Positions 16,236 through 23,016 of a DNA stretch of 23,016 nucleotides are shown here, one piece after another; the stretch's first letter is position 1, and every line of letters starts with the position of its first letter. The stretch lies in assembly GCA_900549225.1 (NCBI GenBank), contig URNP01000019.1, positions 1-23,016 of the forward strand, given 5' to 3'. The notes under the pieces are model-generated. The model worked only from the letters and a program-made list of their open reading frames with translations, did no database searches and had not been told where the DNA came from. The position numbers and the translations under genes were made by a program. The DNA is from an uncultured Eubacteriales bacterium. GTDB taxonomy: Bacteria; Bacillota; Clostridia; Christensenellales; CAG-917.

Positions 16236-17723
16236 ATGGATAACAACGCAAACGAAAAAGAAACTCTCTTGCGCGTGGAACATTTGTGCCAATATTTCAA
16301 ACTCGGTCAATCCACTCTCAAGGCAGTCAACGACGTATCCTTTGATATCAAAAAAGGCGAGGTGTTCGGCTTGGTCGGCGAGTCCGGTTGCGGTAAAACC
16401 ACGACGGGCAGAAGCATCATCAAACTGTACAACTGCACCTCGGGCGACGTGTACTTTGAAGGCAGAAGAATCTGCGCGGGTACGCTTTCGTATAAGGAAG
16501 CAAGAAGCGCCGCTATCAAAAAGTTCAGCGCGGATTTGAAAAAGTCTCTCTTCAAAAAGAAGGGAGAGGAGTTGGAAGTCGATCTCAAAGCGTCTTTTGC
16601 CGATATGAAATCCGCCGTCAAAGAGCAAAACAAGAAAATCCGTAGTGCAAAACACGACCAAAAGAGATGTGACAAGGATTATGCCAAAGAGTATATGAAC
16701 AAGGTCAAAGAAGAGTATAAGCCCAAGTTTGCCGCTCTTCAGAAGAAAGACAAAGAATATTTTGCGCTTCTCAAACAGTATCTCAAAGACCTCAATTTTG
16801 CACGAAAAACGAGACTCGTAACCAAGATTCAAATGGTTTTCCAAGATCCGATCGCATCGCTCGATCCTCGTATGACCGTGCGTGAAATCATTGCGGAAGG
16901 TCTTACCATTCGCGGAATCAGAGATAAAAAAGTCGTTGACGAAAAAGTGTACGACGTGCTTGAAAAGGTCGGCCTTGTGAGAGAACACGCAGGCAGATAT
17001 CCGCACGAGTTCTCGGGCGGTCAAAGACAACGTATCGGCGTTGCGCGCGCCATCATTATGGAGCCCGAAATGATTATCGCCGACGAGCCTATCTCCGCTC
17101 TTGACGTGTCCATTCAGGCGCAGGTTATCAACCTTCTCAACGATTTGCGTCACGAACTCGGATTGACGATTATGTTCATTGCGCACGACCTTTCCGTCGT
17201 CAAATATTTCTCGGACAGAATCGGCGTTATGTATTTCGGAAATATGGTGGAACTTGCAACGTCGGACAGACTGTTTGCGCACCCGCTTCACCCGTATACG
17301 AAATCGCTGCTCTCGGCAATTCCGCTTCCCGATCCTATCTACGAGAAACAACGCAAACGTATCGTCTACAATCCTCTTGCGGATCACGACTATTCCGTCG
17401 ATAAACCTCAGATGAGAGAGGTCGAACCCGGTCACTTCGTGTCTTGCAATCAGGCAGAGTTTGAAAAATACGTCAGAATCTGCAGAGGCGAAGAAGTGGA
17501 AGAAAACGCTCAACCTCAAGCAAGTGCGGCTCAAGAGGATCTCGTCGAAGAGAAAACCGTCGAAGTCGAAAACGCTGAGCGCAACGAGGCAGAACCGACC
17601 TCTGAACAACCCGTGGTTGCACAAGTCGATCTCGGACTTCTCAAACAAGAGGGCATTACCGTTGCAGGTCACGACGTCGTGCTCGATACCGACGAAAACC
17701 ACACGGACGATTCTGAGCAATGA
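16236..17723 (+). CDS. oppF: ABC transporter ATPase, OppF/DppF type, with helical insert and acidic tail
   Basis: This 495-residue ATPase is the second nucleotide-binding subunit; the usual length is about 310-340. Walker A is GESGCGKTTTG (48-58), Gln203 lies in the Q-loop MVFQDPIASLDP, the signature FSGGQRQRIGVAR is at 259-271, Walker B IIADEP at 280-285 and the switch His at 317. Residues about 84-190 are an extra lysine-rich, likely coiled-coil segment between Walker A and the Q-loop, a different site from the insert in its partner. Residues about 418-495 form an acidic, Glu/Gln-rich tail of low complexity. Start 16236 follows a perfect AAAGGAGGT. The stop overlaps the next gene's ATG by four bases. 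Confidence 0.9.
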   Translation: MDNNANEKETLLRVEHLCQYFKLGQSTLKAVNDVSFDIKKGEVFGLVGESGCGKTTTGRSIIKLYNCTSGDVYFEGRRICAGTLSYKEARSAAIKKFSADLKKSLFKKKGEELEVDLKASFADMKSAVKEQNKKIRSAKHDQKRCDKDYAKEYMNKVKEEYKPKFAALQKKDKEYFALLKQYLKDLNFARKTRLVTKIQMVFQDPIASLDPRMTVREIIAEGLTIRGIRDKKVVDEKVYDVLEKVGLVREHAGRYPHEFSGGQRQRIGVARAIIMEPEMIIADEPISALDVSIQAQVINLLNDLRHELGLTIMFIAHDLSVVKYFSDRIGVMYFGNMVELATSDRLFAHPLHPYTKSLLSAIPLPDPIYEKQRKRIVYNPLADHDYSVDKPQMREVEPGHFVSCNQAEFEKYVRICRGEEVEENAQPQASAAQEDLVEEKTVEVENAERNEAEPTSEQPVVAQVDLGLLKQEGITVAGHDVVLDTDENHTDDSEQ

Positions 17724-18133
17724 AGACGAAACTTATAAAAATCGGCGTATTGCTGTTGATTGCGCTTGCCGTTGTGCTTACGGTTTGCGGAATAAACGGT
17801 TTGCTCACGGAGAAACTCGCACCGAGAGACGTGATGAAAGTGCTCTGTGACGCGTTTTTCGTGTCGGGAGTCGTGTTTCTCGGCATAAGCGGACTCGCTT
17901 GGGCGTCTGATATGGGCGCGTTTGACGGCATCGGATACAGCATTTCGACGATGATAAACACGCATATGCCTGCCGGAAGAGGCTTGAATTGGCATAAAAA
18001 AGAGTCTTACGAGGAGTATAAGGAAAGGAAACACGCCCCTGAAAAGAAGAAAAAACTTAAAGCAAGTTTTATTATGGGTGCGTTTATGCTGGCTTTGGCA
18101 ATCGTATTCCTCGTGGTCTATCTGACTGCTTGA
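17720..18133 (+). CDS. Small membrane protein, DUF3899-like
   Basis: This 137-residue protein has membrane segments at about 5-27, 38-62 and 114-135 and a lysine-rich hydrophilic stretch (about 92-113) between the last two. The middle motif SDMGAFDGIGYS resembles DUF3899 proteins, which have no known function. Its ATG overlaps the oppF stop codon (ATGA), so it is translationally coupled to the transporter and is the last gene of the operon. Coupling suggests a role in assembly or regulation of the transporter, but that is only inferred from position. Confidence 0.82.
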   Translation: MKTKLIKIGVLLLIALAVVLTVCGINGLLTEKLAPRDVMKVLCDAFFVSGVVFLGISGLAWASDMGAFDGIGYSISTMINTHMPAGRGLNWHKKESYEEYKERKHAPEKKKKLKASFIMGAFMLALAIVFLVVYLTA

Positions 18134-18151
18134 AAAAAATATTAGCGTAAG

Positions 18152-18179
18152 AAAACGGAATCGAAAGATTCCGTTTTTT
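18152..18179 (+). terminator. Terminator of the ABC transporter operon
   Basis: An 11-bp stem AAAACGGAATC/GATTCCGTTTT closes on a GAAA tetraloop and runs into a six-T tract, 19 nt after the last stop codon. Confidence 0.92.
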
Positions 18180-18209
18180 CCATCTAAAAATTCATTTTAT
18201 GTAAAAAAT

Positions 18210-18241
18210 AAAACCGCGCAAAACTCGATTTGCGCGGTTTT
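18210..18241. terminator. Bidirectional terminator between convergent operons
   Basis: A perfect 13-bp stem AAAACCGCGCAAA/TTTGCGCGGTTTT has a six-base loop. Flanking A- and T-rich tracts allow function on either strand. It ends the tldD-tldE transcript and backs up the preceding terminator. Confidence 0.87.
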
Positions 18242-18329
18242 CTTATTTTTCAGTTGTCGTGCATTGGCGGTGGGGTGCAATACGTGCTTTCGGCACTGTT
18301 GCGCCGTTTTGCCTCTGCGACGTACGTCG

Positions 18330-19547
18330 TTAGATTTTGGTGACGTTCGTTTTTGCAACGGCAAGGCGGAAATCGTTTTCAAACAAGCCTTTGCCGCTTG
18401 CGCCGATAAAGTCTTTGCCGAGGAAGTCGTTGAGGTTGCCGAACAAGTTGATTTGCGGCACTCTGCCAACGAATTTGCCGTTTTCAACGAGAAGTGCGAC
18501 TTGGCAGGGAGTTGCGTAATCGCCGCTCGTGGTCATATCTCCGCCCGAAGCGTCGAGAATGTAGATTGCCTTTTCGCCGTGTAGCAAATCTTCGATTCTG
18601 TCCGCCGTATTGCGAATGGACGCACCCGAAGCGCCCATAGAAGGCGTTGAGTCGTATGCGGCGTTTGAGCAACAAGCACGCGGTAAACCGTATTGTTTTG
18701 CAACTTTCTTGTTTGCGAGGACGCGTTTGAAAGTGCCTTCGTCGATGAGAACGTTTTCGCCGTTTTCGGCAAAAGAGCCTTCTGCGTCGAAAAGTGCAAG
18801 GTTCAACTCTTTATCTCTGTCGAGTTCTAGTGTGAATTTGTCGCTGAGTATTTGCTGTCCGAGTTTGTCTTTGAACAGCGACGCACCCGTTGCGTAACTC
18901 TCGCCGAAAAGGTGGTCGAGGCAGTTGCCGAAGAATAGAGATTGCTCTGCGACGACGGTGTATTTGCCGTCCTCGAGGGGAACGTCGTTGAGATATGCGT
19001 TGCAAAGCGCTTTAATGTCGTTTACGGCTTTTTGCTTGTCGTATTTGTCGATTGCCACGGCGTATGCAAAGTCCATAATGTTTGCGCTCGCTTTGCTCTT
19101 GATGCATATGACCAAATCCATTTCGTTGCCTGCATAATAGAGGGAAGCGTTTTGGCTGTTGCGATAGGTCGTTTCACTCTCGTGATACTGAATTTTGTTG
19201 CTGAAAAGGAAGTCGGGGACTTCTTTTTTGAGTTCTGCAAGCAATTCTCTCGCTATTTGCACGAAATGATCGGTGTCTACGATATGCTTTCTCGTATCGA
19301 CGCTCTTGGTGACGTTTTGAGTGAGTTCACAGGGATAATCGATGCCTGCGGAGAGGTTTTCAACCGCTTGTTGCTCAAGTCCCGCAATATCGTCTTCGCC
19401 GATTTGACCCGCAACGCCGATACAGCCGTTGTCGTACGCGCGTACTGTCGAGGTGGTTTCAACGACTTTGCGCAAGGATTCGACCTCGGTTGCCACGACG
19501 TTTATCGACAGAGAGGATGTCTTGTGTGTGATATATTCTTTTTCCAT
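18330..19547 (-). CDS. tldE: TldE/PmbA-type subunit of the TldD/TldE metalloprotease
   Basis: This 405-residue protein is the non-catalytic partner of the TldD protease. It shares the family's N-terminal substrate-cleft domain and C-terminal barrel region, including SMGASGASIRN and ILDASGGDMTTSGDYA, but has no HExxxH zinc motif, as expected for TldE. It is somewhat shorter than the usual ~450 residues. Its ribosome-binding site overlaps the tldD stop codon (TAAGGAG), with 10 nt between the genes, so the two are made together. TldD/TldE complexes degrade unfolded peptides and mature some ribosomal peptides. No peptide precursor is visible nearby. Confidence 0.88.
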   Translation of the reverse strand: MEKEYITHKTSSLSINVVATEVESLRKVVETTSTVRAYDNGCIGVAGQIGEDDIAGLEQQAVENLSAGIDYPCELTQNVTKSVDTRKHIVDTDHFVQIARELLAELKKEVPDFLFSNKIQYHESETTYRNSQNASLYYAGNEMDLVICIKSKASANIMDFAYAVAIDKYDKQKAVNDIKALCNAYLNDVPLEDGKYTVVAEQSLFFGNCLDHLFGESYATGASLFKDKLGQQILSDKFTLELDRDKELNLALFDAEGSFAENGENVLIDEGTFKRVLANKKVAKQYGLPRACCSNAAYDSTPSMGASGASIRNTADRIEDLLHGEKAIYILDASGGDMTTSGDYATPCQVALLVENGKFVGRVPQINLFGNLNDFLGKDFIGASGKGLFENDFRLAVAKTNVTKI

Positions 19548-19557
19548 AGGTTTCTCC

Positions 19558-20892
19558 TTATTGTACGTTCATTTCTTTAACGCGAACGAACGGACCGCCG
19601 TCCAGAACGTGAAGAGGGAATTGCTCCATCTTGCCGCAACCTCCGAATACGCCGTCCTCAAACACCGTTTCGTTGCTGAGTCCGTCTATATGCATAAGCG
19701 TTTCGAATACGTCGCCCGTGACTACTGAGATTTTTACCGGATCGCCGAGCTTGCCGTTTTTGATTTCGTATGCCACAGACGGCGCGATTGTGAACGTAGA
19801 GCCGCCCGAGCCGTGCGATACGGTGTCGATAAAGTAGCCTTCGTCTATGCCGGCGACGAGTTCGTCAAAAGTGCTGTTGCCCGGCTCGATATACGTGTTG
19901 GTCATTCTGACGATAGGCTCGAACTTGCAATCGATTGCTCTTGCGTTGCCCGTAAGTTCCTCGTCAAGCGCCGCTGCCGTGGTTGCGCTGTGCAAACGTC
20001 CACACAAAATACCGTCTTTGATGAGGTAGGTTTTGGTGCATCTCGTGCCTTCGTCGTCGAAGGGAACGTAGCCCGAGCCGAAATCGGTGCCCGTGTCTAC
20101 GATTGACAAAATTTCGCTGCCGACCTTCTTGCCGAGCACCCATTCTTTTGCCATCTGCTCGTCGCCGAGCATAAAGTCCGCCTCGCTCTTGTGTCCGAAG
20201 GACTCGTGAGCGAACATACCTGCCGCCATAGGCGAGAGAATAACGGGGAATTTGCCCTTCTTGCAAGGTTTTGCGTTGAGAACGAAGTTGTCTGCGTCCG
20301 CCATTTTCTTTTCGATGGGCGCTTCGTAGTCCTTTATTTCGTCAAAGAACGGCTTTGCAAGTTGATAAAACGCTTGAACGAAGTCGCCGGGGGCTGCGAG
20401 TATGCCTGCCGCAAGAATTCCGCACATTTGATAATCGTATTTGATATCCGCACCCTTTGAAGAGTAGAATTCGTAACGGCTGTTGCGATCCTGATATCCG
20501 ACTTGCGACATTGCGAGGAATTGGCTCTTTATGTGAGGTTGAATGTTTTGACAAAGCGCCTTTTTGTCTTCGAGCGGCACGTTTCTTGAATTGCGATCCT
20601 CAAATTTGTACTCGGTTGCAACGTTGACCTGATACCTTCTGACGATGGGATTGTTTGCGATATCGTCGTTGGGCGTTGCCTGCGCATACAGATTGTCGAG
20701 TTCTTCCTGAATCTTGCTCGTGTCGGACGTTGACGTATAAAGCCAAATTTGTCCGTCGTATACGCGAATAAACGCGCGCTTTTCGTTGCGCACTCTGCAC
20801 ACATCCAAAGCGCCGTTTTTGTAGACGATTGCGGTGGTGCTTCTGTCTTCGATTCGCACGTCCGCATAGAATTTCGGATTGAATTTATACAT
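19558..20892 (-). CDS. tldD: TldD zinc metalloprotease
   Basis: This 444-residue protein is the catalytic subunit of the TldD/TldE heterodimer. The zinc-binding HESFGH is at 229-234 (HExxxH). Cys419 in GGCGKMEQ corresponds to the third ligand of E. coli TldD. SHGSGGSTFTIAPSVAYEI also matches the family core. Length is a little under the usual ~480. I place the start at 20892 because AAGGAG precedes it and the longer frame would begin inside the -10 region. It is the first gene of a two-gene operon with its own promoter, divergent from the nickel-ATPase cassette. In the cell it works with TldE as an ATP-independent exopeptidase-like enzyme on short or unfolded peptides. Confidence 0.9.
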   Translation of the reverse strand: MYKFNPKFYADVRIEDRSTTAIVYKNGALDVCRVRNEKRAFIRVYDGQIWLYTSTSDTSKIQEELDNLYAQATPNDDIANNPIVRRYQVNVATEYKFEDRNSRNVPLEDKKALCQNIQPHIKSQFLAMSQVGYQDRNSRYEFYSSKGADIKYDYQMCGILAAGILAAPGDFVQAFYQLAKPFFDEIKDYEAPIEKKMADADNFVLNAKPCKKGKFPVILSPMAAGMFAHESFGHKSEADFMLGDEQMAKEWVLGKKVGSEILSIVDTGTDFGSGYVPFDDEGTRCTKTYLIKDGILCGRLHSATTAAALDEELTGNARAIDCKFEPIVRMTNTYIEPGNSTFDELVAGIDEGYFIDTVSHGSGGSTFTIAPSVAYEIKNGKLGDPVKISVVTGDVFETLMHIDGLSNETVFEDGVFGGCGKMEQFPLHVLDGGPFVRVKEMNVQ

Positions 20893-20920
20893 AATAACTC
20901 CTTTTTCAATTGATAATAGA

Positions 20921-20949
20921 ATTATAAATCGCATTGGCTAAAATGTAAA
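20921..20949 (-). promoter_or_regulatory. Promoter of tldD-tldE
   Basis: Minus-strand -35 TTTACA (20949-20944) and a perfect -10 TATAAT (20926-20921) are 17 nt apart. The start should lie near 20914, about 22 nt before the tldD ATG. Confidence 0.85.
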
Positions 20950-20959
20950 TACATTTTAG
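20938..20959. promoter_or_regulatory. Candidate operator: perfect palindrome over the tldD -35 box
   Basis: Two perfect 10-bp arms, CTAAAATGTA and TACATTTTAG, flank a central AA. The site covers the -35 element of the tldD promoter, where a dimeric regulator would block polymerase. The promoter of the divergent cassette starts about 75 nt away, so it could influence both. The regulator is not in the window. Confidence 0.6.
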
Positions 20960-21032
20960 GCGTCATCGGCGCAACGACGAGTTGCGTTTTCGTGCAAATC
21001 GGCGCACAATTCGAGTATATGGCGTTTTGCTG

Positions 21033-21061
21033 TGGACAAAGCCGAAACAAAGTTGTATTAT
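21033..21061 (+). promoter_or_regulatory. Promoter of the CooC-like cassette
   Basis: TGGACA (21033-21038) and TATTAT (21056-21061) have a 17-nt spacer. The short leader includes a tight hairpin CGTCGCT/AGCGACG (21070-21084) directly before the GGGAGG ribosome-binding site. Confidence 0.7.
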
Positions 21062-21095
21062 TTATTTAACGTCGCTGAGCGACGGGAGGTATACA

Positions 21096-21860
21096 ATGAA
21101 AAAAGCAACTATAATCGCAGTCGCAGGAAAGGGCGGCGTGGGCAAAACCTCACTTGCCGCAACCATCGTGCGTACGTTGGTGGAAAACTTCCCCGACAAA
21201 CGTATTCTGGCAATAGACGCAGACCCTGCGGTAGGTCTTTCCACCGCGCTTGGCGTTGAAGTGAAATCCACAATTGACGATATAAGAAAAAGCATAATCG
21301 AGAACGTTGAGGACGGCAACGCGCGCGCGGCAATCGAACTTCTCAACGAAGCGCGCTTCCGCATTTTTGACGCTATGGTTGAAAAAGATGGCTATGCGTT
21401 TATCGCCGTAGGTCGCCCTGAAAGTGCAGGTTGCTACTGCAAAATCAACGCGTATCTTAAGGACGTTATCGGCATTTTGTCCGAGGAATTCGACTACGTC
21501 GTCATCGACGGCGAGGCGGGAATCGAGCAGATAAACCGCAGAGTTATGGAAAAAGTCACGCACCTCATTCTCGTCACCGATCAGTCGAAGAAGGGTAGGG
21601 ACGTGTGCAAAACCATAAAGAAAGTTGCCGACGAACTCGTGATGTACGACAAGATCGGAATCGTCGTAAATCGCGTTTCGGACGAGGAAGCTGTGCGCAA
21701 TCTCGACTACGACGGAGTCAAACTTCTTGCAACTATAGGCGACGATAAAAACCTTGCGTCCTTTGACCTCAAGGGCGAAAACGTGTTTGAACTTCCTGCC
21801 GATTCAAACATCGTGATAGGCGTAAAACAAGCACTTAAAGTACTTGAAATAATAGAATAA
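21096..21860 (+). CDS. CooC/AcsF-like nickel-insertion ATPase
   Basis: This 254-residue cytoplasmic protein belongs to the MinD/ParA-type ATPases that load nickel into carbon monoxide dehydrogenase (CooC) or acetyl-CoA synthase (AcsF). The deviant Walker A GKGGVGKTS is at 11-19, and Asp41 in AIDADPA and IDGEAGIE (137-143) follow the family. The diagnostic metal site is Cys113-Tyr-Cys115 in GRPESAGCYCKIN, matching the CxC by which CooC dimers bind Ni. Start 21096 is set by GGGAGGT; the frame upstream holds the promoter. The next gene follows after 54 nt and resembles part of acetyl-CoA synthase, so this ATPase may serve that protein or a CODH/ACS elsewhere in the genome. AcsF versus CooC cannot be resolved by eye. 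Confidence 0.9.
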   Translation: MKKATIIAVAGKGGVGKTSLAATIVRTLVENFPDKRILAIDADPAVGLSTALGVEVKSTIDDIRKSIIENVEDGNARAAIELLNEARFRIFDAMVEKDGYAFIAVGRPESAGCYCKINAYLKDVIGILSEEFDYVVIDGEAGIEQINRRVMEKVTHLILVTDQSKKGRDVCKTIKKVADELVMYDKIGIVVNRVSDEEAVRNLDYDGVKLLATIGDDKNLASFDLKGENVFELPADSNIVIGVKQALKVLEIIE

Positions 21861-21914
21861 ACCCTCGATTTGTGCAATTGAAATCAAAATTGCAAAAACG
21901 AAATCGGTGATAAA

Positions 21915-22625
21915 ATGATAAACATATTTGACGACGATATAAAGAAATTGAAGGCGTATATCGCAAAAAACGACGCCAAGGTTTACGCTTACGACGCGAG
22001 CAAGGCTTTGCCCACGAGCGAGCATAGTTCGCTCATTCTCACAAAAGACAGCGCATACGAACTCGGCGGAAGCGATATGCCGTGCGCCGTGGCAACCGTC
22101 CTCACCGACGGCCTGCCCGTCGTCAACCAAACGCTCGTTATCGGCAAAGAACTCAAAGACATCAAGCACGATTGCAACTATGCAAAAATCGTTTTGATTT
22201 CCGTCAAGGACGCTTCCGACGACGAGCAGGCAATTTTCGACCTTACCAAATCTTTGGAGTACGCAAAGTACAAAGAAAACGTGGAAGGCTTTATGATGCG
22301 TGCATCCGTCATCAAACAGCGTGAACAAGTGCGCGTTTCAAAAACCGCTCTCAAACAAGGCTTGTCTTTTGAATCGCTCGGCGCAACCACCATTAAGTCC
22401 TATCTGTCCCGTGACGTCGTCAACGCCGTCACCGTTCTCTTCGTCGCCGACACTGCTGCCGACTTTTCTCCTCTTCAGGATTTTGCCTCGCACACCTCGA
22501 AAATACTCTCCGCCTTCAACCACATTCTCGACAACGTACTCGTGGACTGCGCGCATTGTAATTTGAAGGAGATTTGCGATGAGGTTGACGGGATGCGTGA
22601 ACTCCATATGCGTCAAGCGCGCTAA
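21915..22625 (+). CDS. Stand-alone acetyl-CoA synthase (AcsB/CdhC) middle-domain-like protein
   Basis: This is a 236-residue protein. From about residue 40 it can be aligned by eye with the central domain of Moorella AcsB as I remember it: SAYELGG with VEMGG, GKELKDI with the IGPDI region, VEGFMMRASVIKQREQVRVS with the INYGEGLWH...LRVS segment, TALKQGLSFESLG with DAVAKGFRFKNYG, and VTVLFVAD with VQVTIFTD. The N-terminal CODH-binding domain and the C-terminal catalytic part are absent. Directly after the domain come Cys212, Cys215 and Cys221 (CAHCNLKEIC), at the place where AcsB has the first A-cluster cysteines, then CDEVDGMRELH and the end. It therefore could bind an Fe-S cluster or metal, but cannot be a full synthase. 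The ribosome-binding site is weak (GGTGA). The upstream CooC-like gene supports a nickel/CO link. Function is unknown and the family call is an inference. Confidence 0.68.
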   Translation: MINIFDDDIKKLKAYIAKNDAKVYAYDASKALPTSEHSSLILTKDSAYELGGSDMPCAVATVLTDGLPVVNQTLVIGKELKDIKHDCNYAKIVLISVKDASDDEQAIFDLTKSLEYAKYKENVEGFMMRASVIKQREQVRVSKTALKQGLSFESLGATTIKSYLSRDVVNAVTVLFVADTAADFSPLQDFASHTSKILSAFNHILDNVLVDCAHCNLKEICDEVDGMRELHMRQAR

Positions 22626-22881
22626 ATAGCGCCTAACTTCGTCAAAGCCCTTTTGCTCACTCGTCACGTACGCAACAAGGGAATGAGGGAACTGCACTTT
22701 AGCCTTTCAAAACCGCGATATTGAGCGAATAACTGCGGCAGAGGCATCCGCTTGTCAACTCATTTACGCATAGTAAATTAGGGTTGCCATTCAAGGGGCG
22801 CTTTCTTGTTCTTCATCTCAATCATCATTTGAGAATAAAAAGTAAGACCGCGCTAAATCGCGACTAACTTTGTCAGCGCCC
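22619..22881. repeat. Cluster of structured intergenic repeats related to 7844-7962
   Basis: Three segments share a core: CTAACTTCGTCAAAGCCC (22633-22650), GCGAATAACTGCGGCAGAGGC's first 20 bases (22725-22744) and GACTAACTTTGTCAGCGCCC (22862-22881). The middle one ends in CTTTCTTGTTCTTCATC (22801-22817), identical over 17 nt to 7932-7948. Its outer stem ATTGAG/CTCAAT differs in sequence from the copy at 7844 but still pairs, and an irregular inner hairpin closes on ATTTAC/GTAAAT. The first starts with the palindrome GCGCTA-AA-TAGCGC over the stop codon of the preceding gene. No gene is visible between 22626 and the window end. Confidence 0.7.
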
Positions 22882-22908
22882 CTCTCGAAAAAAAGAGTGG
22901 CGTTTTTT
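22877..22908 (+). terminator. Intrinsic terminator of the CooC-like cassette
   Basis: Stem CGCC-CTCT/AGAG-GGCG with one mismatch has an A-rich loop and is followed by six T. It is about 250 nt past the last stop codon, after the repeat cluster. Confidence 0.75.
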
Positions 22909-22943
22909 CTCTACAAGAGTGTATTGCGTGAAAATTAAATTAA

Positions 22944-22978
22944 AATTTCCCCTTTCCTCAGGTGTTTGGACTTCGGCG
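22944..22978 (+). repeat. Dispersed 35-nt intergenic repeat, copy B
   Basis: It matches the copy at 3477-3511 in 33 of 35 positions, in the same orientation. The flanks differ. It lies beyond the terminator close to the right edge. Confidence 0.7.
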
Positions 22979-23016
22979 TTTGCGCAATGCAATCCGCCTC
23001 GTTCGCTTTGGCTACA

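Noticed and set aside
16095..17720. 541-residue minus-strand frame opposite oppF
   Set aside because: Shadow of the OppF-type ATPase gene, with no family signal and no start signals.
18330..20892. TldD/TldE as part of a ribosomal-peptide (RiPP) cluster
   Set aside because: No precursor peptide, modification enzyme or dedicated exporter is seen beside it. TldD/TldE is also a common housekeeping pair.

Overview
The window reads as a piece of a gut-type, anaerobic Bacillota chromosome, probably Clostridia and possibly a Christensenellales-like lineage. The taxonomic guess is an inference. It rests on strong AGGAGG ribosome-binding sites, T-rich intrinsic terminators, near-consensus sigma-A promoters, a yybP-ykoY riboswitch, a DUF3899-like protein and a CooC/acetyl-CoA-synthase-related pair. 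I see no phage, insertion sequence, tRNA, rRNA or CRISPR array. Genes are dense except for gaps filled with structured repeats.

Left part (1-3716). A tandem 148-nt repeat and two terminators lie before a minus-strand P2-type cation ATPase (686-3403). Its leader carries a clear manganese (yybP-ykoY) riboswitch with its own promoter and a terminator that competes with P1. This points to a Mn2+ (or Mn2+/Ca2+) exporter rather than a plain Ca2+ pump.

Fatty-acid island (3771-7962). A minus-strand operon (AMP-dependent acyl ligase, acyl carrier protein, FatA/FatB-type thioesterase) is transcribed divergently from a flavoprotein. That flavoprotein strongly resembles the Cutibacterium (Propionibacterium) acnes polyunsaturated fatty acid isomerase PAI. 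Together they look like a module that loads, isomerises and releases unsaturated fatty acids. A long structured intergenic repeat closes the island.

Peptide ABC transporter operon (8502-18179). A sigma-A promoter and a long leader containing a mosaic repeat precede a very large lipoprotein binding protein, two permeases, two ATPases and a DUF3899-like small membrane protein. Four of the five transporter components are much larger than usual. The OppC-type permease has a large external loop, the OppD-type ATPase a ~370-residue insert between Q-loop and signature, and the OppF-type ATPase a ~105-residue insert between Walker A and Q-loop. The operon ends at a strong terminator.

Right part (18210-22978). 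A tldD-tldE protease operon on the minus strand is divergent from a two-gene plus-strand cassette. A perfect 10-bp-arm palindrome overlaps the tldD -35 box. The cassette encodes a CooC/AcsF-like nickel-insertion ATPase and a 236-residue protein that I read as a free-standing middle domain of acetyl-CoA synthase (AcsB/CdhC) ending in a CxxCx5C motif. No catalytic CODH or full ACS gene is visible, so this pair is the best candidate for an undescribed system. It is followed by a cluster of structured repeats, one of which shares exact 17-nt and covarying stem features with the element after the isomerase gene.
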